This document shows positions 42,322 to 50,249 of a stretch of 64,000 bases of DNA, piece by piece. Numbering within the stretch: position 1 is the first letter of the stretch; every line of letters begins with the position of its first letter. A model generated the notes under the pieces. It made no database searches, had not been told where the DNA came from, and was given only the letters and a program-made list of their open reading frames with translations. Location: contig NZ_JADMOP010000002.1 of assembly GCF_015558785.1 (NCBI RefSeq), positions 44,161 through 108,160 of the forward strand. The letters run 5' to 3'. The DNA is from Collinsella aerofaciens (lineage in GTDB: Bacteria > Actinomycetota > Coriobacteriia > Coriobacteriales > Coriobacteriaceae). A program made the position numbers and the translations under genes.

Positions 42322-42438
42322 CATCCGGAGATAGTCATTGGGGACAGTCTTGGTGCGCTCTGTTCGTCTTCCCGTTCGTTTTTTGCTCGGTGGGTATACT
42401 TCCTTTCGCATTAAGCCCCGGACTGAGGAGGTATCCAA

Positions 42439-43452
42439 ATGCCGGATAACGGGGCAATACAAAAAAGAGACGCGCACGAGATGGCTCATGGGCGTCCTGT
42501 CCAGATAACCGAGCACACGACGGTAACCGAGCTGCAGCCCAGTCTGTCCGATGTCGTGTGCGCAAACAAAAAGCTGCAGATTGGCTTTATCGTTGCGCTC
42601 GTGGTACTGGCGCTGCTGTCGGGCTTTGTAGCTCGTCCGCATTTCGCCGATACCAAGACTTGGGACTCCACCATCGAGGTCATCGATCAAAAGAAGGGCA
42701 ATGTTTTGGCGCTCACGACCTCGTGCGTCGCCCTATCTGCGGGTATCACTGCGCTGCCGGGCGATACGGGAACGCCGGTTGCCGAGCAGCTCGCGCAGCT
42801 TTCGGGTAACTTGGGCATCGTGCTTGCCGTGCTCTACCTCGAGAAATACCTGCTGACCATTTTGTGGTCGGTTGGCCTGGGCATCCTGATCCCGTTTGCG
42901 CTGGTGCTCCTTGCGGTGTCGCTCGGCATTCACGGGCGCTGGAGCACGAGCGCCGTCCTGCGCCGCGTGGCGACTCGCGTGCTGGTGGTCGCCACGATCG
43001 GCATGGCGTTGGTGCCTGCAAGCGTATGGGTGTCGCAAAAGGTCGACGAAACGTATCGAGTGAGCATCGAAGCGGCCGAGCAAAAGGCGGCCGACGCTGC
43101 GGGTACGGCAAATAGTGATAGCTCCAAAGCAAGCAAGAAAAAGACCGAGTCCACAGAGTCCAAGAACGTGCTTGAGCAGCTTGCCGACGGTGCCTCAAGC
43201 CTGGTCACGTCGGTAACCAGTGGTGCCAAGCAGATGACCGACGAGATCGTGCAGCAGGTGACCGACCTTATCGAAGGCGTCATCGTGATGATCGTGACCT
43301 CGTGCGTGATTCCATTGCTGGTGCTCGCGGCGTTTTTGTGGCTGGGGCACACCCTGCTGGGGATTGATATTTCCGGCCCGGCGAACTATTTGACGGGTCG
43401 CTTTCTGAGCGCTCCGTCCAAGCACGCCAAAAAGGGCGGGCAGTCCGAGTAG
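42439..43452 (+). CDS. Integral membrane protein of unknown function
   Basis: 337 aa with about five hydrophobic segments: IGFIVALVVLALLSGFVA, LGIVLAVLYLEKYLL, LGILIPFALVLLAVSLGI, LVVATIGMALVPAS and VIVMIVTSCVIPLLVLAAFLWL. Between the last two is a Ser/Lys-rich, helical, probably extracytoplasmic region (SDSSKASKKKTESTESKN). No family recognised. AGGAGG precedes ATG 42439. It lies between lacF and lacA with terminators on both sides, so is an independent unit. A role in envelope biology is possible but not shown. Confidence 0.65.
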   Translation: MPDNGAIQKRDAHEMAHGRPVQITEHTTVTELQPSLSDVVCANKKLQIGFIVALVVLALLSGFVARPHFADTKTWDSTIEVIDQKKGNVLALTTSCVALSAGITALPGDTGTPVAEQLAQLSGNLGIVLAVLYLEKYLLTILWSVGLGILIPFALVLLAVSLGIHGRWSTSAVLRRVATRVLVVATIGMALVPASVWVSQKVDETYRVSIEAAEQKAADAAGTANSDSSKASKKKTESTESKNVLEQLADGASSLVTSVTSGAKQMTDEIVQQVTDLIEGVIVMIVTSCVIPLLVLAAFLWLGHTLLGIDISGPANYLTGRFLSAPSKHAKKGGQSE

Positions 43453-43486
43453 CTAAAACAGCTGTATATACCGGGGAATACCGCCG

Positions 43487-43524
43487 AAGGGCGGCCGAGA
43501 CACGTTCTCGGCCGCCCTTTTGTT
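43487..43524 (+). terminator. Terminator after the membrane-protein gene
   Basis: AAGGGCGGCCGAGA (43487-43500) pairs perfectly with TCTCGGCCGCCCTT (43506-43519), then TTGTTTG. Confidence 0.85.
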
Positions 43525-43590
43525 TGTTGAATACGTGGCAGGGCGGGCTTTCCCCGATTCCAAACGGTCAGCAATCATCCGCGAACGGTA

Positions 43591-43670
43591 TTTGTTCAAA
43601 AAAGAACAAAGACAAACAAATAATTCTTGCAGTCGGTGTTCGAATGTGTTCAAATAAACACGAACAGTGA
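43591..43670 (+). promoter_or_regulatory. lacA promoter region with LacR-type operators
   Basis: The palindrome TTTGTTC-A6-GAACAAA spans 43591-43610. TGTTCGAATGTGTTCAAAT at 43637-43655 is the TGTTCG-N4-TGTTCA direct repeat, and the region continues to AACACGAACA (to 43666), adding inverted half sites. The stretch is A+T-rich and holds the promoter of lacA-lacB-lacX-lacC. Confidence 0.65.
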
Positions 43671-43760
43671 AGAACCGCACATTCAGATGCCCGGACCTGA
43701 ACGCGATTCAACACTTCCAAACAGAAACTACGCACCTGCGTATCTCTCAAGGAGGATGTC

Positions 43761-44189
43761 ATGAGGGTTGTAATCGCTTCCGATGCCGACGGTATGTCGA
43801 TGAAGGAGTCCATCAAGGAGATGCTCATCGCCGACGGTCACGAGGTCGTCGACTATTCCGAGACCCCTGCCGCGGACTTTGTCGATTCCGCGACCGCCGT
43901 TGCCAAGGACCTGCTGGAGCACAAGGATTCCCAGGGCTTTGCATTCGATAAGTACGGCGTCGGCTCCTATATGGCCGCCGTCAAGATCAAGGGCATGGTC
44001 GTCGCCAACATTTCCGACGAGCGTTCCGCTTACATGACCCGCGAGCACAACGGCTCGCGCATGGTCACCATGGGCCCGGGCGTTGTGGGCACCGAGGTCG
44101 CCAAGAAGATCGCCCGCGAGTTCCTGCGTGCCCAGTACGCCGGCGGCCGTCACCAGATCCGTGTCGACATGCTCAACAAGATGGCCTAA
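43761..44189 (+). CDS. lacA: Galactose-6-phosphate isomerase subunit LacA
   Basis: 142 aa RpiB/LacA family. MRVVIASDADGMSMKESIKEML, DFVDSATAVAKDLLEHKDSQGFAFDKYGVGSYMAAVKIKGMV and MVTMGPGVVGTEVAKKIA are characteristic of LacA, which lacks the usual active-site Cys and pairs with LacB. Together they convert galactose-6-phosphate, the product of LacG, to tagatose-6-phosphate. AAGGAGG precedes ATG 43761. First gene of lacABXC. Confidence 0.92.
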   Translation: MRVVIASDADGMSMKESIKEMLIADGHEVVDYSETPAADFVDSATAVAKDLLEHKDSQGFAFDKYGVGSYMAAVKIKGMVVANISDERSAYMTREHNGSRMVTMGPGVVGTEVAKKIAREFLRAQYAGGRHQIRVDMLNKMA

Positions 44190-44252
44190 CGAGAGCCACC
44201 GAGAACTCGAACTTCTACCTCAACTTGTGAATTCAGACGAAAGGACGTTCTG

Positions 44253-44777
44253 ATGAAGAAGACCATCGCAATCGGTTGCGACCATATCGTTACGGACGAG
44301 AAGATCTATCTGGCCGACCGCCTGGAGCAGGCTGGCTACAAGGTGCTCGACTGCGGCACCTACAGCCACACCCGTACGCACTATCCCATCTATGGCAAGG
44401 CCGTGGGCGAGGCTGTTGCCAGCGGCAAGGCCGACTTTGGCGTGGCCCTGTGCGGCACCGGCATCGGCATCACCAACGCCGTCAACAAGGTTCCCGGCGC
44501 CCGCTGCGCCCTGGTCCGCGACATGACCTCTGCCCTGTATGCCCGTCGCGAGCTCAACGCCAACATCGTGGGCTTTGGTGGCAAGATCACCGGCGAGTTC
44601 CTGATGGCTGATATCATGCTTGCCTTCCTGGAGGAGCCCTACGAGAAGACTCCCGAACACGACGCCCTGATCGCCAAGATCGACGCCTGCAATAAGGCCG
44701 ACGCCGAGGCTCAGGCTGACCCGCACTTCTTTGACGAGTTCCTCGAGAAGTGGGACCGCGGCGAATACCATGATTAG
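44253..44777 (+). CDS. lacB: Galactose-6-phosphate isomerase subunit LacB
   Basis: 174 aa. [36 protein letters not shown] and [29 protein letters not shown] contain the catalytic Cys of the RpiB/LacB family, and [19 protein letters not shown] is the usual LacB tail. Forms the heteromeric isomerase with LacA. AAAGGACG precedes ATG 44253. Confidence 0.93.
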   Translation: MKKTIAIGCDHIVTDEKIYLADRLEQAGYKVLDCGTYSHTRTHYPIYGKAVGEAVASGKADFGVALCGTGIGITNAVNKVPGARCALVRDMTSALYARRELNANIVGFGGKITGEFLMADIMLAFLEEPYEKTPEHDALIAKIDACNKADAEAQADPHFFDEFLEKWDRGEYHD

Positions 44778-44896
44778 CGGGTATCCGGCGTAATTAACTA
44801 GTCCGTTGACGGCTCGCGTTTCTGTGAGGGGGCGCGGGCCGGTTTTCTATCAGCCCTATTGACTTGGCGGGCTGTCGTAAGAAAGGGAAGGCTCCT

Positions 44897-45778
44897 ATGG
44901 AGTTTGTTCTTGATAACGGTTCTATCCGCGTAGCACTGAGCACGGCGGGCGGGTCGTTCACTTCTATTGCGGCCAACGGCCGTGAGTACCTGTGGCAGGG
45001 TGATCCGGCGGTCTGGTCGGGCCAGGCACCTATTTGCTTCCCGATCTGCGGTGGCCTTCGTGACGGTCACGCAATGACCATGGGCGGCCGCGAGGTAAAG
45101 CTCGCCCGCCACGGCTTTGCGCGCAAGCAGGAGTGGAAGCTCGAGGAGCAGAGCGACAACATGGTTGTGCTGAGCTTAAGCTCTGCCGACCATGCCGAGT
45201 TGCTCGAGCAGTACCCGTATCCGTTTAAGATCGTTGCTCGTTACACGATCGATGCGGAGAAGGTGGCCGTGTCGTACGAGGTGACCAATGAGGGCACCGA
45301 GGACATGCCGTTCTTTGTGGGCGGTCACCCTGGCTTTAAGTGCCCGCTTGACGAGGGCGAGTCCTACGACGACTACGAGCTCCGTTTTGAGCAGCGCGAG
45401 GCCGCCGAGCTCTGTACTGCCGTTCCCTCGACGGGCCTGATTGATGTTGAGCATCGCAGCAAGAACCCGATGGTTGGCCATGACCTGCCGCTGACCCACG
45501 AACTCTTTGACTTCGCAGAGACCATCTTTGACGTGCTCGAGAGCCACGTGGTTACGCTTACCAAGAAAACCGAGGACAAGGGCGTGCGCCTGACGTTCCC
45601 CGATATGCCATACCTGATTGTGTGGAGCAAGCCCGAGGGCGACTTTGTGGCCGTGGAACCGTGGGGCGGCCTGTCCACCTGCTCCGACGAGGACGATATT
45701 CTGGAGCACAAGCGCGGCTGCCTGGTGGCCAAGCCGGGAGAGACCGTCACCCGCGGCTTTGAGATCGAAATCCTTTAA
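44897..45778 (+). CDS. lacX: LacX-like aldose 1-epimerase family protein, copy 2
   Basis: 293 aa from ATG 44897 (GGGAAGG upstream; a longer frame from 44864 is less likely). Same motifs and length as the protein at 10524, and identical over stretches such as YLWQGDPAVWSGQAPICFP and KPEGDFVAVEPWGGLSTCSD. It sits in lacAB-lacX-lacC, the arrangement that gave LacX its name. Probable sugar or sugar-phosphate mutarotase; substrate unknown. Confidence 0.85.
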   Translation: MEFVLDNGSIRVALSTAGGSFTSIAANGREYLWQGDPAVWSGQAPICFPICGGLRDGHAMTMGGREVKLARHGFARKQEWKLEEQSDNMVVLSLSSADHAELLEQYPYPFKIVARYTIDAEKVAVSYEVTNEGTEDMPFFVGGHPGFKCPLDEGESYDDYELRFEQREAAELCTAVPSTGLIDVEHRSKNPMVGHDLPLTHELFDFAETIFDVLESHVVTLTKKTEDKGVRLTFPDMPYLIVWSKPEGDFVAVEPWGGLSTCSDEDDILEHKRGCLVAKPGETVTRGFEIEIL

Positions 45779-45831
45779 CGAGCTATCGTATGTTTGGGGC
45801 GGGTTATGCCGCCCCGGAACAGGAGTTCAAC

Positions 45832-46767
45832 ATGATTCTGACCGTTACCATGAACCCGTCGATTGATACGCGCTATCAGCTCGACAAGCTGATCATCGAC
45901 GACGTGAACCGTGTGACGCCCGAAAAGACCGCTGGCGGCAAGGGCCTCAACGTGAGCCGTGTGCTGCTGCAGTTGGGCGACGATGTGCTCGCGACCGGTC
46001 TGCTCGGCGGACACATGGGTGCCTATATGGCCGAGCTTATGGATGCCGACGGCGTCAAGAACGACTTTGTGCCCATCGCCGGTGAGACGCGCATTTGCCT
46101 GAATATTCTGCACGAGGGTAATCAGACCGAGCTGCTGGAGAGCGGCCCGCAGATCGCTCCGGCCGAGCTCGAGGCCTTTACGGCCAAGTTTGCCGAGCTT
46201 GCAGCGAAGGCGGACGTTGTGACGCTTTCGGGCTCGCTGCCGCGTGGCGTCGATGCCGGCTACTATGCCGAGCTCGTCAAGATCGCCGAGGAGGCGGGCG
46301 CCAAGGTGCTGCTCGACACTTCGGGTGCATCGCTGGAGGCCGCGCTGGAGTCCGACGCTAAGCCTGAGCTCGTAAAGCCCAACCTGACCGAGATTAACGG
46401 CCTACTGGGTACGTCCTTTACGACCGATGATGTCGATGCCCTGCGCGAGGCGCTTGCCGCCGATGACCGTTTTGCCGGTATCCCCTGGGTTGTCGTTTCG
46501 ATGGGCACTGCCGGTTCGGTGGGCTTCCATGAGGGTCGCGCGTTCCGCGCCAAGACGCCCGCGATTGCGGCTGTGAACGCAACGGGTTCCGGCGACTCGA
46601 CCATCGCCGGCTTTGCGCATGCTATTGCTGCCAGCGCCGACGATATCACCGTACTTAAGACTGCCAATACCTGCGGCAAGCTCAACGCCATGGATCCCAA
46701 GACCGGTCACCTGGTCATGGATCGCTGGGACGAGGTCTACGACAGCGTTGAGGTCACGGAGCTTTAG
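45832..46767 (+). CDS. lacC: Tagatose-6-phosphate kinase, copy 2
   Basis: 311 aa from ATG 45832 (CAGGAG upstream). PfkB-family motifs are the same as in copy 1 (MILTVTMNPSID, KTAGGKGLNVSRVL, NATGSGDS), at identical length. It phosphorylates tagatose-6-phosphate from LacAB to the 1,6-bisphosphate. The lacD-type aldolase is not in this operon; the class II aldolase at 55327 is the probable next enzyme. Last gene of the lacABXC operon, followed at once by the hairpin of the structured element. Confidence 0.88.
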   Translation: MILTVTMNPSIDTRYQLDKLIIDDVNRVTPEKTAGGKGLNVSRVLLQLGDDVLATGLLGGHMGAYMAELMDADGVKNDFVPIAGETRICLNILHEGNQTELLESGPQIAPAELEAFTAKFAELAAKADVVTLSGSLPRGVDAGYYAELVKIAEEAGAKVLLDTSGASLEAALESDAKPELVKPNLTEINGLLGTSFTTDDVDALREALAADDRFAGIPWVVVSMGTAGSVGFHEGRAFRAKTPAIAAVNATGSGDSTIAGFAHAIAASADDITVLKTANTCGKLNAMDPKTGHLVMDRWDEVYDSVEVTEL

Positions 46768-46906
46768 GGTTACGGCGTTTTACAAACGCCGTAACCGGCC
46801 GACGCTGCGCGGGCCGCATTTGGACAATCTGACGTTCAACTTCAAGGGCGCGACCGGAAGGTCAGCGCCCTTTCGTTTCACGTCACCTTGTCTCAAATGC
46901 GGCCCG
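46768..46906 (-). ncRNA. Structured element, copy 1 (candidate RNA)
   Basis: Read on the minus strand: outer stem P1 CGGGCCGCATTT/AAATGCGGCCCG (46895-46906 with 46810-46821); inside it ACAAGGTGACGTGAAA pairs in part with TTGAACGTCAGATTGT; then an inner hairpin AAGGGCGC/GCGCCCTT; then linker GCAGCGTCG; then hairpin GGTTACGGCGTTT/AAACGCCGTAACC (46768-46796). Copy 2 at 62902-63040 is exactly as long, with the same loop words but different stem sequences. The end hairpin touches the lacC2 stop codon and may help end that transcript. Confidence 0.65.
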
Positions 46907-46964
46907 CTCGCTGCCGTTGCCAAGACATCGGTGTTGCCTTGCTTCGGGAATGCGGCAGATGGGG

Positions 46965-47004
46965 ACGTTCCTTTTTTGCCGGCAGTTTGGGACACTCCTT
47001 ACGG
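46965..47004 (+). repeat. Short dispersed repeat (GGGGACGTTCC type), copy 1
   Basis: GGGGACGTTCCTTTTTTGCC followed by GGCAGTTTGGGACACTCCTT recurs, with changes, at 48473-48512, so the two copies flank the ATPase gene as direct repeats. The first half also occurs at 14727-14742. Confidence 0.7.
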
Positions 47005-47023
47005 GGCACCCCCTCCACAGCGC

Positions 47024-48325
47024 CTATGCCAGCTTGTCGATTTGCCCAATCTCCCAGAGCGGAATATTGACGAGCGTGCCTTCGTCTCTATATGCCGCTA
47101 ACGATGTTCTCACGCAGCGCCCGAGTTTGAACTTCTCGCAGGCAGTCCTCAGGCTCTTTGCTTTGAGATTCTCTGCCGCCTTGACCTCGAGCGGAAGCAC
47201 GGTCCCCGCATGGTCGATGGCAAAGTCAGTCTCTGCATTGCCGGAGGAGGATGACCAATACGCGGGAGTTTTGCCTTGGAGCAAAAGCTCCTGTGCGACG
47301 TATTGCTCGGTCAGCGAGCCTTTGAACTCCGTAAAAACAGCGGGCCCGTTCAGAACAATGGCTGGCGTGAGGCTGGAGAGTGCTCCGAGGATGCCGGTGT
47401 CGATGCAGAACAGCTTGAAGCCCGAGAGATCCTCGTAGCTTGTGAGCGGTGCTCTTAGGGCGGAAACACGTGGTACCTTATGAACGATTCCATAGTCCAT
47501 GAGCCACTGGAGGCTTTCCTCAAAATCGCGTGCGCGCGCCCCGGGACGAAGCGCGCCGTAGACGAACTTCTTGTTTTCCTTTGCGAGCTGGCCGGGAAGG
47601 GATTTCCAAACCAGCCTCATGCGCTCGACGATGCGGGCTGGCGCATGCTTGCCAAAATCGGATTCATAAGCTTCGATGATTTGCTGCTGAAGCCTGCGGG
47701 CCTCGATGAAATCGTGGGAGGCGGCGAAAGCGGAGACAACTTCTGGCATGCCACCGACAACGAGGTATTCCTTGAGCAGGCGCTCGAGCTTTTCGGAAAC
47801 GTTTGCGAGCAGGTCCATGTCTGCGGCAAGGATGGCATCTGCGAGCGGATCGCCATCGACGGCACGAACGAACTCGACAAACCCCATGGGGCGCATGGTG
47901 AGCTGGTCGATCTTGCCGACGGGGAACGACTCGTTTTCGCGTCGGAGCGCGAGCCCCATATAGGAGCCGGCTGCCACGATATGGTATTCCGGCGCCAGCT
48001 CGTTGAAGTATTTGAGCGAGGTGATGCCACGCGGTGCCTCTTGGATTTCGTCGAAGATGATGAGCGTGTCTGTCGGCGTTATGGTCTGGCCGCGCAGGAG
48101 CTCTATCTGGGAGATGATGCGTTTGGGGTCAAGGCTTCCGTCGAACAGCGAGCGTGCGCCCGGTTCGAGCATAAAGTCAAAACGGATGACGTTTTGATAC
48201 TGCCGCCCTGCGAATTCGTTGAGAAGCCAGGTTTTTCCCGTCTGGCGGGCCCCCTTAAGCAGGAGGGGCTTGCGGTTTGCCCTAGATTTCCAAGCGATGA
48301 GTTCGTCCATTAGCTGTCGCTGCAT
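47024..48325 (-). CDS. DUF4143-type AAA ATPase
   Basis: 433 aa. The P-loop LLLKGARQTGKTWLLNEFA and Walker B LIIFDEIQEAP begin an AAA domain, with sensor region HIVAAGSYMGLAL. The C-terminal DUF4143 part has DTGILGAL and FTEFKGSLTEQYVAQELL, and the end FAIDHAGTVLPLEVKAAENLKAKSL is nuclease-like (E-x-K). These proteins are common accessory genes of unknown role, perhaps DNA-directed or toxin-antitoxin-like. The gene is flanked by direct GGGGACGTTCC repeats and its upstream region has 33-bp repeats, which suggests it was acquired as a unit. Confidence 0.82.
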   Translation of the reverse strand: MQRQLMDELIAWKSRANRKPLLLKGARQTGKTWLLNEFAGRQYQNVIRFDFMLEPGARSLFDGSLDPKRIISQIELLRGQTITPTDTLIIFDEIQEAPRGITSLKYFNELAPEYHIVAAGSYMGLALRRENESFPVGKIDQLTMRPMGFVEFVRAVDGDPLADAILAADMDLLANVSEKLERLLKEYLVVGGMPEVVSAFAASHDFIEARRLQQQIIEAYESDFGKHAPARIVERMRLVWKSLPGQLAKENKKFVYGALRPGARARDFEESLQWLMDYGIVHKVPRVSALRAPLTSYEDLSGFKLFCIDTGILGALSSLTPAIVLNGPAVFTEFKGSLTEQYVAQELLLQGKTPAYWSSSSGNAETDFAIDHAGTVLPLEVKAAENLKAKSLRTACEKFKLGRCVRTSLAAYRDEGTLVNIPLWEIGQIDKLA

Positions 48326-48370
48326 ACTGCCCCCTAACGATTATGGTTAGTATAAGACTGTCTTGGTCTT

Positions 48371-48460
48371 TCCATCGAAAAATGTGTGAGTAAACCACGT
48401 TTTTCCATCGAATAATGTGGGAGGCAACCACGTTTTTCCATCGAATAATGTGGGGGTTTA
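48371..48460. repeat. 33-bp tandem repeat, about 2.7 copies
   Basis: TCCATCGAATAATGTGGGAG followed by GCAACCACGTTTT repeats with starts at 48371, 48404 and 48437. It lies upstream of the ATPase gene. The period is constant and there is no spacer variation, so it is not a CRISPR array. Confidence 0.75.
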
Positions 48461-48472
48461 GGTCGGAACCTG

Positions 48473-48512
48473 GGGGCGTTCCTTCTCTGCCGGCAGTTTG
48501 GAAAACTCCTTG
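48473..48512 (+). repeat. Short dispersed repeat (GGGGACGTTCC type), copy 2
   Basis: GGGGCGTTCCTTCTCTGCC and GGCAGTTTGGAAAACTCCTT match copy 1 at 46965 with a few changes, in the same orientation. Confidence 0.65.
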
Positions 48513-48542
48513 TTTTGGTGCAAATTAGCTACCCTTGCATCA

Positions 48543-48581
48543 GAAAACGGCGCCCGTCGGCGATGTTGCCGGCGGGCGCCG
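48543..48581 (-). terminator. Terminator of galT
   Basis: CGGCGCCCGTCGGC and GCCGGCGGGCGCCG (48548-48581) form a long GC stem, with the minus-strand T-run at 48543-48547. Confidence 0.8.
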
Positions 48582-48629
48582 CTGTCGTGTAGGCGCTATT
48601 TGTTAAGTGCGTGCGTTCGAGCTCGCGTG

Positions 48630-50249
48630 CTACAGCGAGTCGATAAAGCGCTGCTGGGCGGCACGTCCTGCCTCGTCCCACTTAAAGACGCCGGCGTTGT
48701 CGAGCACGTGGCCAAACACCACGCCGACCTCCTCGTGCAGGATATCGATGGCGTTGTCTGCCGTAAGCTCGTCGGCGCGGCGGGCAAAAACGTCTTCGGC
48801 CCATGCGGCGTGGTTGCGGCATAGATCATCGCCCTCGAGCGCGCTAGCAAGGTCGTAGCTGGCATCGACCTTGGCCGCCAGCAGGTGCTCGCGGACAGCG
48901 CCGAGCTCGGGAACCAGGCGCGGCGGAAGAATGGCCAGGCCCATGACCTCGATCAGGCCGATGTTCTCCTTCTTAATGTGGTGGTACTCGGCATGCGGGT
49001 GGAACACGCCCAGCGGATGCTCGTCGGTCGTGATGTTGCAGCGAAGCGCCAGGTAGGCCTCGTAGATTTCGCCGCCGGCATTTCCGCGAGAGTCGACGCG
49101 GCGGATGACGGGCGTCACGGTGTTGTGCGCCACGCCATCGGCTGTGTACGCGATGACGCCCACAGACTCATCGGTCCACTCGCGCCAGGCGAGGATAATC
49201 TTCTCGGCAGCGTCGAGCAGCTGAGCGCGGTCATGCGAGCGCAGGCGCAGCACCGAGAGCGGCCACTGCAGCACGGTACCGCTGACCTGGTCAAAACCGG
49301 GCACGCTAAACTGCGAGACCTCGGCGGCATGCATCATGGGGAACTCGTGCGCGCCGCCCTGGAAGTGGTCGTGCGACAGAATCGAGCCGCCCACGATGGG
49401 CAGGTCGGCGTTGGAGCCAATAAAGTAGTGCGGGAACAGGTCGACAAAGTCGAGCAGGCAGGTCAGCCCCTTGCGGTCGACGTGCATCGGACGATGCTCG
49501 GAGCTCATGGCAATGCAGTGCTCGTTAAAGTACGCGTACGGGCTGTATTGGAAGCCCCAGCGCTCGCCGTCGAGCTTAATGGGGATAACGCGCAGATTCT
49601 GGCGGGCGGGATGGGCGCCGCCGTCGGCTGCAGCGGAGCGTCCGGGATAGCCCTCGTTTTCGATGCAGAGCTGGCAGGCGGGATACTTCTCGCCCGTGTT
49701 TTTGGCGGCACCGGCCGCGGCAATATCGCGCGGGTCCTTTTCGGGCTTTGACAGGTTGATGGTAATCTCGAGGTCGCCCCAGTTGGTGGGGGTGCTCCAT
49801 TTGATGTTGCGCGCGATGGCGGCACGGCGCACGTAGCCGGCGTCGCAGCACAGGCCGTAGAACCAATCAGTCGCGGCGCGGGGCTCGTTGACGCCCATGC
49901 GGCCGTTGAATTCCTCGTTTACAACCGAAGGCCTCGGCATCAGCACGCCCATGATGCGCATGGCGATGCGGTCGCGGCCCGATACCGTGTCCTCGGCAGC
50001 ACCGTTGGCAACAGCCGCCTCGGCAAGCGCGGCAAGTGTGCCTTCAAGGTCAAAGTTGGGCAGGGTATCGGGGTGCAAGAGCGAGAGTTTCTCGACCTGG
50101 AGCGCCCAGGCCATGTCGAGCGCCGGGCCCGTGGCGCCGATGCACTCCAAAATGGTGTTGTAGGCCCAGATGCGATCGTCCTGTCGGATCATCGATCGAT
50201 GGATGGCATACTCAATCAAGCCCTGCGCGGCCTCGCGCACGTCAGTCAT
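48630..50249 (-). CDS. galT: UDP-glucose-hexose-1-phosphate uridylyltransferase (GalT, type 2)
   Basis: 539 aa; this length and YPACQLCIENEGYPGR, GFQYSPYAYFNEHCI and SHDHFQGGAHEFPMM (catalytic His region) mark the Gram-positive GalT-2 family. It exchanges galactose-1-phosphate for glucose-1-phosphate on UDP-glucose. The start ATG 50249 overlaps the galK stop as TAATG, so translation is coupled; ATG 50258 is an alternative. No galE is present in the window. Second gene of galK-galT. Confidence 0.92.
   Translation of the reverse strand: MTDVREAAQGLIEYAIHRSMIRQDDRIWAYNTILECIGATGPALDMAWALQVEKLSLLHPDTLPNFDLEGTLAALAEAAVANGAAEDTVSGRDRIAMRIMGVLMPRPSVVNEEFNGRMGVNEPRAATDWFYGLCCDAGYVRRAAIARNIKWSTPTNWGDLEITINLSKPEKDPRDIAAAGAAKNTGEKYPACQLCIENEGYPGRSAAADGGAHPARQNLRVIPIKLDGERWGFQYSPYAYFNEHCIAMSSEHRPMHVDRKGLTCLLDFVDLFPHYFIGSNADLPIVGGSILSHDHFQGGAHEFPMMHAAEVSQFSVPGFDQVSGTVLQWPLSVLRLRSHDRAQLLDAAEKIILAWREWTDESVGVIAYTADGVAHNTVTPVIRRVDSRGNAGGEIYEAYLALRCNITTDEHPLGVFHPHAEYHHIKKENIGLIEVMGLAILPPRLVPELGAVREHLLAAKVDASYDLASALEGDDLCRNHAAWAEDVFARRADELTADNAIDILHEEVGVVFGHVLDNAGVFKWDEAGRAAQQRFIDSL

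Noticed and set aside
48371-48460. Regular 33-bp repeats as a CRISPR array
   Set aside because: The units are directly adjacent without variable spacers, and no cas gene is present.
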